DNA of 5,686 nt from Methanomicrobiaceae archaeon UBA436 (GTDB lineage: Archaea > Halobacteriota > Methanomicrobia > Methanomicrobiales > Methanoculleaceae): positions 6,144-11,829 of the forward strand of contig DAFR01000028.1 in the NCBI GenBank assembly GCA_002497965.1, read 5' to 3'. The notes under the pieces were generated by a model. The model saw only the letters and a list, made by a program, of their open reading frames with translations, had not been told where the DNA came from and made no database searches. Position numbers and translations under genes: made by a program. Below, in pieces: positions 1-5,686 of this stretch (its first letter is position 1; every line of letters starts with the position of its first letter).

Positions 1-1088
1 AGGACATCTTTAGTCTCCCCGGTGAGTACGCCTGCCTGGATAGCAGCACCCAGTGCAACACACTCGTCTGGATTGATACCTTTGTCAGGCTCCTTGTTGA
101 GGATCTTTCTCACAGTCTCCTGGACCAGCGGAACCCTGGTCGACCCCCCTACAAGGAGAACGTGATCGATATCTTCCTGGCTCAGTTTGGCATCGGCCAG
201 AGCCTGTTTCACCGGTCCGATGGTCGAGTCCACCAGGTCGGCGATGAGACTCTCAAACTTCGCGCGGGTGAGATCGATGTCCAGGAATTTAGGGCCGCTC
301 TCCGTGGTGGTGATGTAGGGGAGGTTGATGTTGGTCTTCTGGACGGTTGAGAGTTCGATCTTTGCGTTCTCGGCCGCATCACGCAGACGCTGCATGGCAA
401 CCCGGTCTTTTCGGAGATCGATTCCTTCCTTCTTCCGGAACTCCTCGACCAGGTAGTCGACTATCCTTTTGTCAAAGTCGTCGCCACCGAGATGGTTTAT
501 GCCAGCGGTCGCCTTGACCTCAAAGACGCCATCCCCGAGCTGGAGGATGGATACATCAAAGGTGCCACCTCCCAGGTCGTAGACGAGCACCGTTGCCTCC
601 TCCTCCCTGTCGATACCGTAAGCAAGAGCGCTTGCGGTCGGTTCGTTGATGATCCGGAGCACCTCGAGGCCTGCGATCTTCCCTGCGTCTTTGGTCGCCT
701 GCCGCTGGGCATCGTTGAAGTAGGCGGGCACCGTGATGACCGCTTTTGTAATCTTTTCACCCAGGTACTGTTCCGCATCCACCTTCAACTTCTGGAGGAT
801 CATCGCGGAGATCTCCTGCGGGCTGTAGGTTTTGTCCCCGATGGTGACCTTCTCGCTTGTGCCCATCTTGCGCTTGATCGACTGGATGGTGCGTTCCGGG
901 TTAGTGATCGCCTGCCGTTTTGCTGCGCTGCCGACCAGTCTCTCCCCGTCTTTTGTGAACGCCACGACCGAGGGGGTGGTCCTGCCGCCTTCCGCGTTGG
1001 GTATGACCGTCGGCCGCCCGCCTTCCATGATCGCCATGCATGAGTTGGTTGTTCCAAGATCGATGCCAATGACCTTCTCTGAAACCAT
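1..1088 (-). CDS. dnaK: Chaperone protein DnaK (Hsp70), N-terminal part, cut by window edge
   Basis: ATP-dependent cytosolic Hsp70 chaperone that binds unfolded polypeptides, working with GrpE and DnaJ. The frame is open from ATG at 1088 to the left edge (362 codons plus 2 bases), covering nearly all of the nucleotide-binding domain; the substrate-binding domain lies outside. All three Hsp70 signatures are visible: IDLGTTNS (residues 9-16), [12 protein letters not shown] (169-180) and [11 protein letters not shown] (310-320). The catalytic-type Lys is K72 in SIKRKMG, and the [12 protein letters not shown] segment is at 148-159. Compared with remembered E. coli DnaK, roughly 24 residues are missing between IKRKMG and the ITVPAYFND segment. 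The position matching E. coli Thr199 is Asn198 (AGINHLGG). Both traits are shared with Gram-positive and archaeal DnaK, consistent with the accepted view that archaeal dnaK came from bacteria. The start is supported by AGGAGG 9 bases upstream. It follows grpE by 4 bases; dnaJ may follow outside the window. Confidence 0.98.
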   Translation of the reverse strand, partial: MVSEKVIGIDLGTTNSCMAIMEGGRPTVIPNAEGGRTTPSVVAFTKDGERLVGSAAKRQAITNPERTIQSIKRKMGTSEKVTIGDKTYSPQEISAMILQKLKVDAEQYLGEKITKAVITVPAYFNDAQRQATKDAGKIAGLEVLRIINEPTASALAYGIDREEEATVLVYDLGGGTFDVSILQLGDGVFEVKATAGINHLGGDDFDKRIVDYLVEEFRKKEGIDLRKDRVAMQRLRDAAENAKIELSTVQKTNINLPYITTTESGPKFLDIDLTRAKFESLIADLVDSTIGPVKQALADAKLSQEDIDHVLLVGGSTRVPLVQETVRKILNKEPDKGINPDECVALGAAIQAGVLTGETKDV

Positions 1089-1092
1089 GTGG

Positions 1093-1623
1093 TTATTCCT
1101 CCTTTCCTTTAGACACTACAACTTTTGCGCATCTGATGACCTTATCCTGCATGCAGTAGCCGCGAACGACCTCCTCGATCACGCTGCCCTCCTCCGCCTC
1201 CGACGGGACGCAGGCGATAGCCTCCTGGCATTCCGGGTCAAAAGGTCGGTTGAGGCACTCGATAGGCTTGATACCGTGCCGTTCCAGGATGTCTATAAGG
1301 AGTTTTTGTATCTGCTGCATACCTTCTCCAAGACCGCCAGCCTCGGCTTTCTCCGCCCGCTCGAAGTTGTCCACAACTTCGAGCAACTCGACCGCGAGAT
1401 CCTCGATGGCAAGCCTCGCCAGGTTCTCAAGTTCACGGGCCATCCTTTTGCGGTAGTTCTCAAAATCTGCTGCAAGCCGGAGATACCGGTTGTTAAGGTC
1501 ATCGTATGCCGATTTCAGTTCATCATATGACGTTTGCACCTCTTCACGCTCTCGAGATGCCGCATCCGCCTTTTCTGCAAGAGCCTGTTGCTCCCCAGGT
1601 GGTTTGGATGTATCTTCCTTCAT
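1093..1623 (-). CDS. grpE: GrpE, nucleotide-exchange factor of DnaK
   Basis: Cytosolic co-chaperone that dimerises and releases ADP from DnaK. The protein is 176 residues, normal for the family. Residues 1-30 are charged and probably disordered. A long helix or coiled coil runs from about 30 to 90 and contains the family hallmark [13 protein letters not shown] (48-60). A shorter helical part spans about 100-116. The C-terminal beta domain (about 120-174) includes FDPECQEA (128-135) and the G-Y-x-M-x-x-K-V-I-R strand at 155-164. One oddity is that the usual His of the FDPxxHEA signature is Gln133, and the usual RPA triplet is RCA (164-166). The ATG at 1623 is the first plausible start after an upstream non-coding AT-rich stretch; its ribosome site is weak (AGGTTAGG-like). 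It ends 4 bases before dnaK, so the two are very probably cotranscribed. Confidence 0.97.
   Translation of the reverse strand: MKEDTSKPPGEQQALAEKADAASREREEVQTSYDELKSAYDDLNNRYLRLAADFENYRKRMARELENLARLAIEDLAVELLEVVDNFERAEKAEAGGLGEGMQQIQKLLIDILERHGIKPIECLNRPFDPECQEAIACVPSEAEEGSVIEEVVRGYCMQDKVIRCAKVVVSKGKEE
1098..1103 (-). promoter_or_regulatory. Shine-Dalgarno site of dnaK
   Basis: A perfect AGGAGG on the minus strand lies inside the last codons of grpE, 9 bases before the dnaK ATG. It fixes the dnaK start and implies translation of dnaK from a shared grpE-dnaK transcript. The plus-strand genes in this window have no comparable site. Confidence 0.85.
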
Positions 1624-1654
1624 ACGCCTAACCTGCTTTTAAAAAGTATCATGT

Positions 1655-1692
1655 GTTTATTATTTATTGTAATGGGGTTCTATATATTATTA
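1655..1692 (-). promoter_or_regulatory. Candidate promoter region for grpE-dnaK
   Basis: On the minus strand this AT-rich stretch offers two TATA-like elements. One is an AATATATAG-type box centred near 1684, predicting a start near 1658 and a leader of about 35 bases. The other is an AATAAATAATAAAC tract centred near 1662, predicting a very short leader. A third AT run (TTTTTAAAA, 1637-1645) lies only about 18 bases from the ATG, too close for a usual archaeal TATA box. I see no CIRCE-type repeat. The choice between boxes is inference. Confidence 0.4.
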
Positions 1693-1760
1693 ACTGTCAG
1701 TGCGGGCATTTATCCCCTCTCATTTGTCTAATTTACGATCAGACGCAAATCCACAGAAAT

Positions 1761-1791
1761 TCTTCCGGTAGGATAAAAATCTTCCGGGAAG
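1761..1791. repeat. Repeated half-site TCTTCCGG with perfect palindrome CTTCCGGGAAG
   Basis: TCTTCCGG occurs at 1761-1768 and again at 1780-1787, starts 19 bases apart. The second copy is part of the perfect 11-base palindrome CTTCCGGGAAG (1781-1791). The site lies in the divergent grpE/purH intergenic region, about 45 bases upstream of the purH TATA-like box. The spacing of roughly two helical turns would suit a regulator operator, but no regulator is identified here; function is inferred only. Confidence 0.35.
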
Positions 1792-1830
1792 GGATCGCCA
1801 TATTTGCCAACAGGTTTTGCGGCTAGCGCC

Positions 1831-1840
1831 AGATATATCT
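1831..1840 (+). promoter_or_regulatory. TATA-like box of purH, leaderless-type promoter
   Basis: AGATATATCT is centred about 28 bases ahead of the ATG at 1864. Archaeal TATA boxes are usually centred about 26-27 bases before the transcription start, so the transcript would begin at or within a few bases of the ATG. No Shine-Dalgarno sequence precedes that ATG, which fits a leaderless mRNA and supports this start over the TTG at 1804. Confidence 0.55.
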
Positions 1841-1863
1841 CTCCACCCCGCTTACGTGTAACC

Positions 1864-3351
1864 ATGAAATGGGCACTGCTGTCTGTCTGGGACAAGACAG
1901 GCATCGTCGATCTCGCAAAGGTGCTCATCGAGCACGATTACCGTATCCTGAGTTCGGGAGGAACCGGGGCGGCGCTGGATAAGGCGGGGATCCCGTTCAC
2001 CGATGTATCCACCTATACCGGTTCTCCCGAGATGATGGATGGCAGGGTCAAGACCCTCCATCCAAAGATTCACGGCGGGATCCTGGGACGCCGGGGTATC
2101 GACGACGCTCAGATGCAGGAACACGGCATAGAGCCTATCGACCTCGTCGTGGTGAACCTCTATCCCTTCGAGGCTATGAGCGGGAAGGGGCTCCCGATCG
2201 ATAAGGTGATCGAGTACATCGATATCGGCGGCCCGGCGATGGTGCGGGCGGCGGCAAAGAACCACAGATACGTTGCCGTGGTGGTGGATCCCGCTGATTA
2301 CGACAAAGTTGCAGAGGCCATCAGGAGAGGCGGTTTCACAGCCGAAGAGCGCCTGAACCTCGCTGCAAAGGCGTTCGCCCGAACCGCAGCCTACGACGGA
2401 GCGATCTCAAACTACTTCACCGGCATCGGCCGGCCATTCCCGACGATTCTCACTCTCCAACACAGGGAAGGTAGAACGCTGCGTTACGGCGAAAATCCCC
2501 ATCAGGCGGCAGCGGTCTACGGGGAAGCGGGTATCGCCGGCGAAGAGCCGCTCCAGGGCAGGCAGATGTCATACAACAATTATCTGGACGTTAATGCAGC
2601 GGTCGGGCTGCTCCGGGAGTTTAATTATGGGTGTGCTGCTGTCATAGTCAAGCACAACAACCCCTGTGGTGTGGCTATCGGGAACGGACTCCTTGAGACT
2701 TATATCGCCGCACGGGAGGTTGATCCAGTCTCAGCCTATGGTTCGATCGTCGCCGTGAACCGGGAGGTGACGGAGGATGTTGCCCGCGAGATCACAAAGA
2801 CGTTCGTCGAAGTTCTGATCGCTCCATCCTACACCACTGGCGCGCTTGAGATTATGAAGGCCAAGGAAAATATGCGGGTGCTCCGGCTTCCCGACCCTGT
2901 CATCCAGGATGAGATCCGGAGCATCGATGGCGGCATCCTGGTCCAGCGCACAGAACCATACCGGGAGAACTGGCGGGTCGTGAGCGAGCGGGAACCAACG
3001 GCCCATGAGATGCTGGCAATGGAACTCGCCTGGAAGGTCTGCAAACACACGAAGAGTAACGCCATCGTATTCGCCGACGAGAAAGCGGTCATCGGGATCG
3101 GAGCCGGGCAGATGAACCGGGTCGAGTCAGCGGAGATCGCGGTCAGGAAGGCCCGAAAATCCCTTGCTGGATCGGCGGTGGCATCAGATGCATTCCTCCC
3201 GTTCCCCGATACGCTGGAGGTTGCAGCGGCGGCAGGGGCGACCGCGCTCGTCCAGCCTGGAGGGTCAATCCGCGACCAGGAGGTCATCGACGCGGCGAAC
3301 AGGCTCAACGTCGCGATGGTCTTCACCGGGGTTCGCCACTTCAGGCACTAA
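1864..3351 (+). CDS. purH: Bifunctional AICAR formyltransferase / IMP cyclohydrolase PurH
   Basis: Carries out the last two steps of de novo purine synthesis: formylation of AICAR to FAICAR, then cyclisation to IMP, in the cytoplasm. The 495-residue product has both domains. The N-terminal IMP cyclohydrolase (MGS-like fold, about 1-190) shows ALLSVWDKTGI (4-14), SSGGT (30-34) and MMDGRVKTLHPKIHGG (57-72) with active-site K63. The C-terminal formyltransferase (about 195-495) shows LRYGENPHQ (206-214), the catalytic Lys-His pair K263-H264 in IVKHNNPCG, KSNAIVF (397-403), GAGQMNRV (413-420), ASDAFLPF (440-447), QPGGSIRD (464-471) and the terminal RHFRH. The common SAFGG after the DP motif is SAYGS (290-294). 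An in-frame TTG at 1804 would add 20 residues, but PurH homology begins at the ATG at 1864, which also fits the TATA spacing. Many archaea use PurP and PurO instead, so a full PurH is informative for lineage. Confidence 0.98.
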   Translation: MKWALLSVWDKTGIVDLAKVLIEHDYRILSSGGTGAALDKAGIPFTDVSTYTGSPEMMDGRVKTLHPKIHGGILGRRGIDDAQMQEHGIEPIDLVVVNLYPFEAMSGKGLPIDKVIEYIDIGGPAMVRAAAKNHRYVAVVVDPADYDKVAEAIRRGGFTAEERLNLAAKAFARTAAYDGAISNYFTGIGRPFPTILTLQHREGRTLRYGENPHQAAAVYGEAGIAGEEPLQGRQMSYNNYLDVNAAVGLLREFNYGCAAVIVKHNNPCGVAIGNGLLETYIAAREVDPVSAYGSIVAVNREVTEDVAREITKTFVEVLIAPSYTTGALEIMKAKENMRVLRLPDPVIQDEIRSIDGGILVQRTEPYRENWRVVSEREPTAHEMLAMELAWKVCKHTKSNAIVFADEKAVIGIGAGQMNRVESAEIAVRKARKSLAGSAVASDAFLPFPDTLEVAAAAGATALVQPGGSIRDQEVIDAANRLNVAMVFTGVRHFRH

Positions 3352-3356
3352 AAACC

Positions 3357-3364
3357 TTTTTTAT
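3357..3364 (+). terminator. Oligo-T terminator after purH
   Basis: A run of six T (3357-3362) followed by AT begins 6 bases after the purH stop codon and has no strong preceding hairpin. Archaeal RNA polymerase commonly terminates at such U-rich tracts. It fits purH being transcribed alone. Confidence 0.5.
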
Positions 3365-3447
3365 CGTCAGTGTGTTATTTACATCCTTTACCGCATCAGG
3401 CTGGAGACCTGCCAGACGCTCGATGCCCCTGGATGGCTTACCCTGAC

Positions 3448-3476
3448 CCTAAACAGACTTATTTTGATCACTAGGT
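3448..3476 (+). repeat. Left end repeat of the insertion sequence
   Basis: Outer arm CCTAAACAG (3448-3456), spacer ACTTATTT, inner arm TGATCACTAGGT (3465-3476). Further weak matches to the right end continue inward as CATT and TTCCGA blocks when small gaps are allowed. TGATCA is itself a palindrome, so the exact transposon boundary cannot be fixed from one copy. Confidence 0.7.
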
Positions 3477-3548
3477 CCCGTCCGCCATTTTCCGATCTCA
3501 TCCCTCCTGCTTCCTATTCCTGATTGCCGCTTAGAATCAAACCGACAC

Positions 3549-3577
3549 TTTTATTTCACCTAGTGTCCAATTGATCA
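3549..3577 (+). promoter_or_regulatory. Transposase promoter with subterminal copies of the end motif
   Basis: TTTTATTT (3549-3556) is centred about 27 bases before the ATG at 3580, the spacing expected for a leaderless archaeal transcript; no Shine-Dalgarno site is present. Directly downstream, ACCTAGTG (3558-3565) and TGATCA (3572-3577) repeat the two halves of the inner end arm, separated by six extra bases. They cover the stretch between TATA box and start codon, so a protein binding the ends might also bind here. That regulatory role is inference. Confidence 0.5.
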
Positions 3578-3579
3578 CC

Positions 3580-5268
3580 ATGAGTTGGATCCGGCGAATC
3601 AAGCGTGGAAACCAGGTCTACCTCTATGAGGTTACCAGCATATGGGAAGACGGTCGACCAAAACAGAAAATGATCCGGTATCTCGGCGTCGAGAGCGACC
3701 AGGAGAAGGTTCCAAAACCCAAGACCAAACGGATGCACCCCGAACGCATCTACCCCCTCCAGAGCCTGGTAGCAGGAGATGTCATGCTCCTCTGGCAGAT
3801 TGCAGAGTCGCTCAACATCGTCAACACAATTGACCGTTACGTCATGGGTCTGGAGGACATCGAAGGACCTTCCCCCGGCAAGTATCTGCTGAGCTGGGCG
3901 ATCAACCGTATTCTTGACCCTGAGAGTGCAACCCAACTGGATGCATGGGTGCGCTCAACCGTCCTCCCGGACATCCTTGGAATGGAACCAACTGACTTCA
4001 CAAAAGACGCCTATCTTCGTTCGCTTGACGCCATCTGTTCTCAATCCCGTAAAACAGGACGGATCCAGAGCCACATTCCGACGATCGAGGTGGAACTATA
4101 CCAGCGCTGGCGTCAACTCCATCCTCTCCCTGTCCAGAACCCCGAAACCATCGCCTTTGATCTCACCCCAATTCCAACTTACGGCACAGAGTGTCCTCTG
4201 ATAGAGCCTGGAAGTGAGACCCATGAGACACACCTAAACCAGCTAAATCTCTCGGTGATGACTTCGTTCTTTGATTCCTACCCCATCTCACACTTTGTTC
4301 ATCCTGGGAGTTTCCACTCGATCACCACTGTCCCGGATCTGATGATCCGGTTGAACGACCTGATGACTGCCCCGGGAACGATCGTCTGGGACCGGGGCTA
4401 CACCAGCAACGCCGAGATCGGGTGTGTCGAGGATGAGGGCTGGAAACTCATCTGTGGTGTTGCTAAACGAACAAAGGAGGTTCGAGATCTTCTCTCTGTA
4501 ACAGAACCTCCGGTGGACCCGTATCATCTGGTCCCGACCCAGTGTATGCATATCTACGCGCAGAAGGTCGATACCCCGCTGTTCGGGAGGAAGGGGTCGG
4601 TTGTGGTCTACCTGAATGCTGAACGACGGTTTCGGGAGATGGAGGCCCGAAACGGTATGATCTTCAAGATCCAGCAGGAACTGGCTGAACTTCAGAAAAC
4701 CTGTAGCAGACTTGGCCGGGATACTGTCATCGAGAAGGTTGACCGGATCGTGCCGAAAGCATACCGGAAATTCTTCCGGATCTCTGTGGATGACGGTGAG
4801 AAGGGTGTATCTCTTGTCTGGGAAGTGAACGATGTGGCCAGAGTCGAGGCTGAACGGATGGATGGCAAGTATCTGCTGTATGCCTCGGATCCATCTCTCT
4901 CTGCGGCCGATGTTGTTCGGATCTACTTTGAGAAGGATTACGTCGAGAAGGTGTTTCGGGATCTCAAGACGTTTGAGGAGGTTGCACCGATACGACACCG
5001 GCGTGAGTCCAGGGTTCTTGGGGTTATCTTTGTCTGCACGCTTGCGCTCCGGTTGAAGACGGCGTTACGGGTGATGCTGGAGACTGAAGGGAAGAAGGAG
5101 ATGAGTGCTGAGGAATTGCTGAAGAAACTTGGTCGGGTCCATAGAGTGGACCTCCAGAAAGATACTGAACGGGAGATCTGGTATACGGGGCTTCAGAAGA
5201 AGACGCAGGCAGTTCTGGAGAGAATCGGGATGAGGGGCATCTTCGGAACGAATGTTCGAGAAACCTAG
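3580..5268 (+). CDS. DDE transposase, IS1634/IS4-like, full length
   Basis: Catalyses cut-and-paste movement of its own element. The product is 562 residues from ATG 3580; an in-frame TTG at 3571 would add only 3 residues and lacks promoter support. The N-terminus (about 2-40) has the basic, aromatic pattern typical of this group: IRRIKRGNQVYLYE, then EDGRPKQKMIRYLG. Probable catalytic residues are D194 in AFDLTPI, D271 in IVWDRGYTS and E456 in KDYVEKVFRDLK, where R460 and K463 complete a Y-x2-E-x3-R-x2-K type signature. The hydrophobic GVIFVCTLALRLK segment (481-493) follows, as in IS4-clan enzymes. The 185-residue gap between D271 and E456 indicates a large inserted domain, usual for IS4-clan members, with a charged helical stretch near 350-380. 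All triad residues are present and the frame is unbroken, so it may be active. Family placement rests on motifs remembered, not on a search. Confidence 0.9.
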   Translation: MSWIRRIKRGNQVYLYEVTSIWEDGRPKQKMIRYLGVESDQEKVPKPKTKRMHPERIYPLQSLVAGDVMLLWQIAESLNIVNTIDRYVMGLEDIEGPSPGKYLLSWAINRILDPESATQLDAWVRSTVLPDILGMEPTDFTKDAYLRSLDAICSQSRKTGRIQSHIPTIEVELYQRWRQLHPLPVQNPETIAFDLTPIPTYGTECPLIEPGSETHETHLNQLNLSVMTSFFDSYPISHFVHPGSFHSITTVPDLMIRLNDLMTAPGTIVWDRGYTSNAEIGCVEDEGWKLICGVAKRTKEVRDLLSVTEPPVDPYHLVPTQCMHIYAQKVDTPLFGRKGSVVVYLNAERRFREMEARNGMIFKIQQELAELQKTCSRLGRDTVIEKVDRIVPKAYRKFFRISVDDGEKGVSLVWEVNDVARVEAERMDGKYLLYASDPSLSAADVVRIYFEKDYVEKVFRDLKTFEEVAPIRHRRESRVLGVIFVCTLALRLKTALRVMLETEGKKEMSAEELLKKLGRVHRVDLQKDTEREIWYTGLQKKTQAVLERIGMRGIFGTNVRET

Positions 5269-5291
5269 TGATCATAGGTGCGCTGTTTAGG
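5263..5291 (-). repeat. Right end repeat of the insertion sequence
   Basis: Inverted counterpart of the left end: inner arm ACCTAGTGATCA (5263-5274), spacer TAGGTGCG, outer arm CTGTTTAGG (5283-5291). The transposase stop codon TAG (5266-5268) lies inside the inner arm, so the gene runs right to the element end. Confidence 0.7.
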
Positions 5292-5430
5292 CCAGGAGCA
5301 CCTTGAACCCCGACCCCTTTATTTCGACTGGAACCTGGAGGGATGATGGTTAGGTGGTGAAGACCCTGTAGCCCGATACCATGTAGAGTTCAACGACCTA
5401 AGGGATGAAACAGAGGAACAAAAGAATACA
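5292..5430. other. Non-coding stretch right of the insertion sequence
   Basis: No ORF of useful length, no RNA gene recognised. The longest frame I could read gives a 22-codon GTG-start ORF (5278-5346), with no supporting ribosome site. The segment near 5358-5415 (around CCTGTAGCCCGATACC and GTTCAACGACC) faintly resembles 3' ends of IS200/IS605-type elements of archaea, but this is from memory and there is no tnpB next to it. Confidence 0.3.
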
Positions 5431-5440
5431 TTTTTATATT
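5431..5440 (+). promoter_or_regulatory. TATA-like box in the right-hand intergenic region
   Basis: TTTTTATATT is centred about 24 bases before an ATG at 5460, similar to the spacing at purH and the transposase. It predicts a transcript starting near 5460. The box also lies within a weak AT-rich hairpin (AAGAATA 5422-5428 with TATTCTT 5437-5443). No large gene follows inside the window. Confidence 0.35.
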
Positions 5441-5453
5441 CTTACTAAGAGAG

Positions 5454-5645
5454 CTACAAATGAATATCGTCATCAGTTTTACAGACGATACACCAGGTTG
5501 TATCGTCATCACTCTCCACTGGAAATGAAAGGGTGGGGTCCAGGGAAAAACCACCTTTTAAATGCTCTTTAAGGAGATCACATTTGGCTCCCAGAAGCGG
5601 GCAGTCAGCCTGAGATCCCGGGGTTTGGTTTTCCAATGGAAACAA
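5454..5645 (-). CDS. Doubtful 63-residue Cys-containing ORF
   Basis: Minus-strand frame with four Cys arranged as C-x6-C (DCPLLGAKC) and C-x2-C (WCIVC), which could suggest a small metal-binding protein. Against it: the only starts are TTG codons, no ribosome site precedes them, an in-frame stop lies at 5658-5660, codon third positions are not GC-biased as in neighbouring genes, and the acidic DDDTTWCIVC and TDDDIHL repeats simply reflect the direct and inverted DNA repeats at 5465-5511. I do not recognise a family. Confidence 0.15.
   Translation of the reverse strand: MFPLENQTPGSQADCPLLGAKCDLLKEHLKGGFSLDPTLSFPVESDDDTTWCIVCKTDDDIHL
5460..5528 (+). CDS. Doubtful 22-residue ORF downstream of a TATA-like box
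   Basis: ATG at 5460 opens a short frame ending at TGA (5526-5528), beginning MNIVISFTDDT. Support is only the TATA spacing. It overlaps the hairpin at 5484-5507, so the same transcript could instead be a non-coding RNA. No family is recognised and no function is proposed. Confidence 0.12.
   Translation: MNIVISFTDDTPGCIVITLHWK
5465..5511. repeat. Perfect 9-bp hairpin plus a competing upstream copy of one arm
   Basis: GACGATACA (5484-5492) and TGTATCGTC (5499-5507) form a perfect 9-bp stem with a six-base loop CCAGGT. An 11-base direct copy, TATCGTCATCA, occurs at 5465-5475 and 5501-5511, so the upstream copy can also pair (7 bp) with GACGATA. The two pairings exclude each other. There is no T-run directly after the hairpin, so a simple terminator is not favoured. 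Confidence 0.55.
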
Positions 5646-5686
5646 AGGGGTTATCTTCTAACAGGACGATCGTATTAAGAGTTCTC

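Larger units (their letters stand above)
3448..5291 (+). mobile_element. Insertion sequence, IS1634/IS4-like, with one intact transposase
   Basis: About 1.84 kb containing a single transposase and bounded by matching ends in inverted orientation. The outer arm CCTAAACAG (3448-3456) pairs with CTGTTTAGG (5283-5291). The inner arm TGATCACTAGGT (3465-3476) pairs with ACCTAGTGATCA (5263-5274). Both sides have an 8-base spacer between arms that is not conserved. Taken as one terminal inverted repeat this is 29 bases with 22 matches, but I find no target duplication outside it. The alternative is an element of 3471-5268 (1798 bp) beginning CTAGGT and flanked by the direct 6-base duplication TGATCA (3465-3470 and 5269-5274). 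In that case the outer arms belonged to a palindromic target. Both sizes fit the family, and a 5-6 base duplication is typical of it. The insertion lies about 95-120 bases past purH and breaks no gene I can recognise. Confidence 0.75.

Noticed and set aside
492..1043. Plus-strand ORF of 183 codons
   Set aside because: Antisense to the dnaK nucleotide-binding domain, whose three signatures are intact on the minus strand.
832..1530. Plus-strand ORF of 232 codons across dnaK and grpE
   Set aside because: It lies opposite two well-supported genes and its product matches nothing; it is a shadow of the GC-rich antisense strand.
1804..1863. 20-residue N-terminal extension of PurH from TTG at 1804
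   Set aside because: PurH homology begins at MKWALLSVWDKTG, and the TATA-like box at 1831-1840 lies inside the supposed extension.
4288..4998. Minus-strand ORF of 236 codons
   Set aside because: Antisense to the transposase core, where D271 and E456 lie in clear family motifs on the plus strand.
3466..5273. GATC as a 4-base target duplication
   Set aside because: A 4-base duplication with ACTAGGT ends is possible on paper, but the palindromic context makes it a subset of the 6-base TGATCA match, which fits the family better.
5484..5507. Intrinsic terminator
   Set aside because: The hairpin is perfect, but no T-run follows it.
5465..5511. CRISPR-like repeats
   Set aside because: Only two direct copies of 11 bases with one 25-base interval, explained better by the hairpin arms.

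Overview
The window looks like chromosomal DNA from a methanogenic euryarchaeon, most likely of the Methanomicrobiales (Methanoculleus-like). This is inferred from several things. The coding DNA is moderately GC-rich. TATA-like elements lie about 24-28 bases ahead of ATG codons that lack Shine-Dalgarno sites, an archaeal leaderless pattern. The grpE-dnaK pair is of a Gram-positive-like type that many mesophilic archaea acquired. A complete bifunctional purH sits beside it. No 16S or other decisive marker is present, so the genus is a guess.

Layout. Positions 1-1623 (minus strand) hold a chaperone operon: grpE (1093-1623), then dnaK starting 4 bases later (start at 1088) and running off the left edge after 362 codons. 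A 240-base divergent intergenic region (1624-1863) carries candidate promoters for both directions. It also has an 11-base palindrome with a repeated half-site. Positions 1864-3351 (plus strand) encode full-length PurH, which performs the last two steps of de novo IMP synthesis, followed by an oligo-T terminator. Positions 3448-5291 are an insertion sequence with one intact 562-residue DDE transposase of the IS1634/IS4-like type. Its ends show nested inverted repeats: an outer 9-base arm, an unconserved 8-base spacer, and an inner 12-base arm. Positions 5292-5686 hold no convincing gene, but do have a TATA-like box, a perfect 9-bp hairpin with a third competing copy of one arm, and two doubtful small ORFs.

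How the parts relate. GrpE is the nucleotide-exchange factor for DnaK, and their coupling suggests one stress-response transcript. PurH is transcribed divergently and is functionally unrelated. The insertion sequence landed just downstream of purH and seems to have disrupted no recognisable gene. I did not find a clear new multi-gene system. The most informative unexplained structures are the nested repeat architecture of the insertion sequence ends, a matching motif over the transposase promoter, and the hairpin with an alternative pairing partner near 5460-5511.
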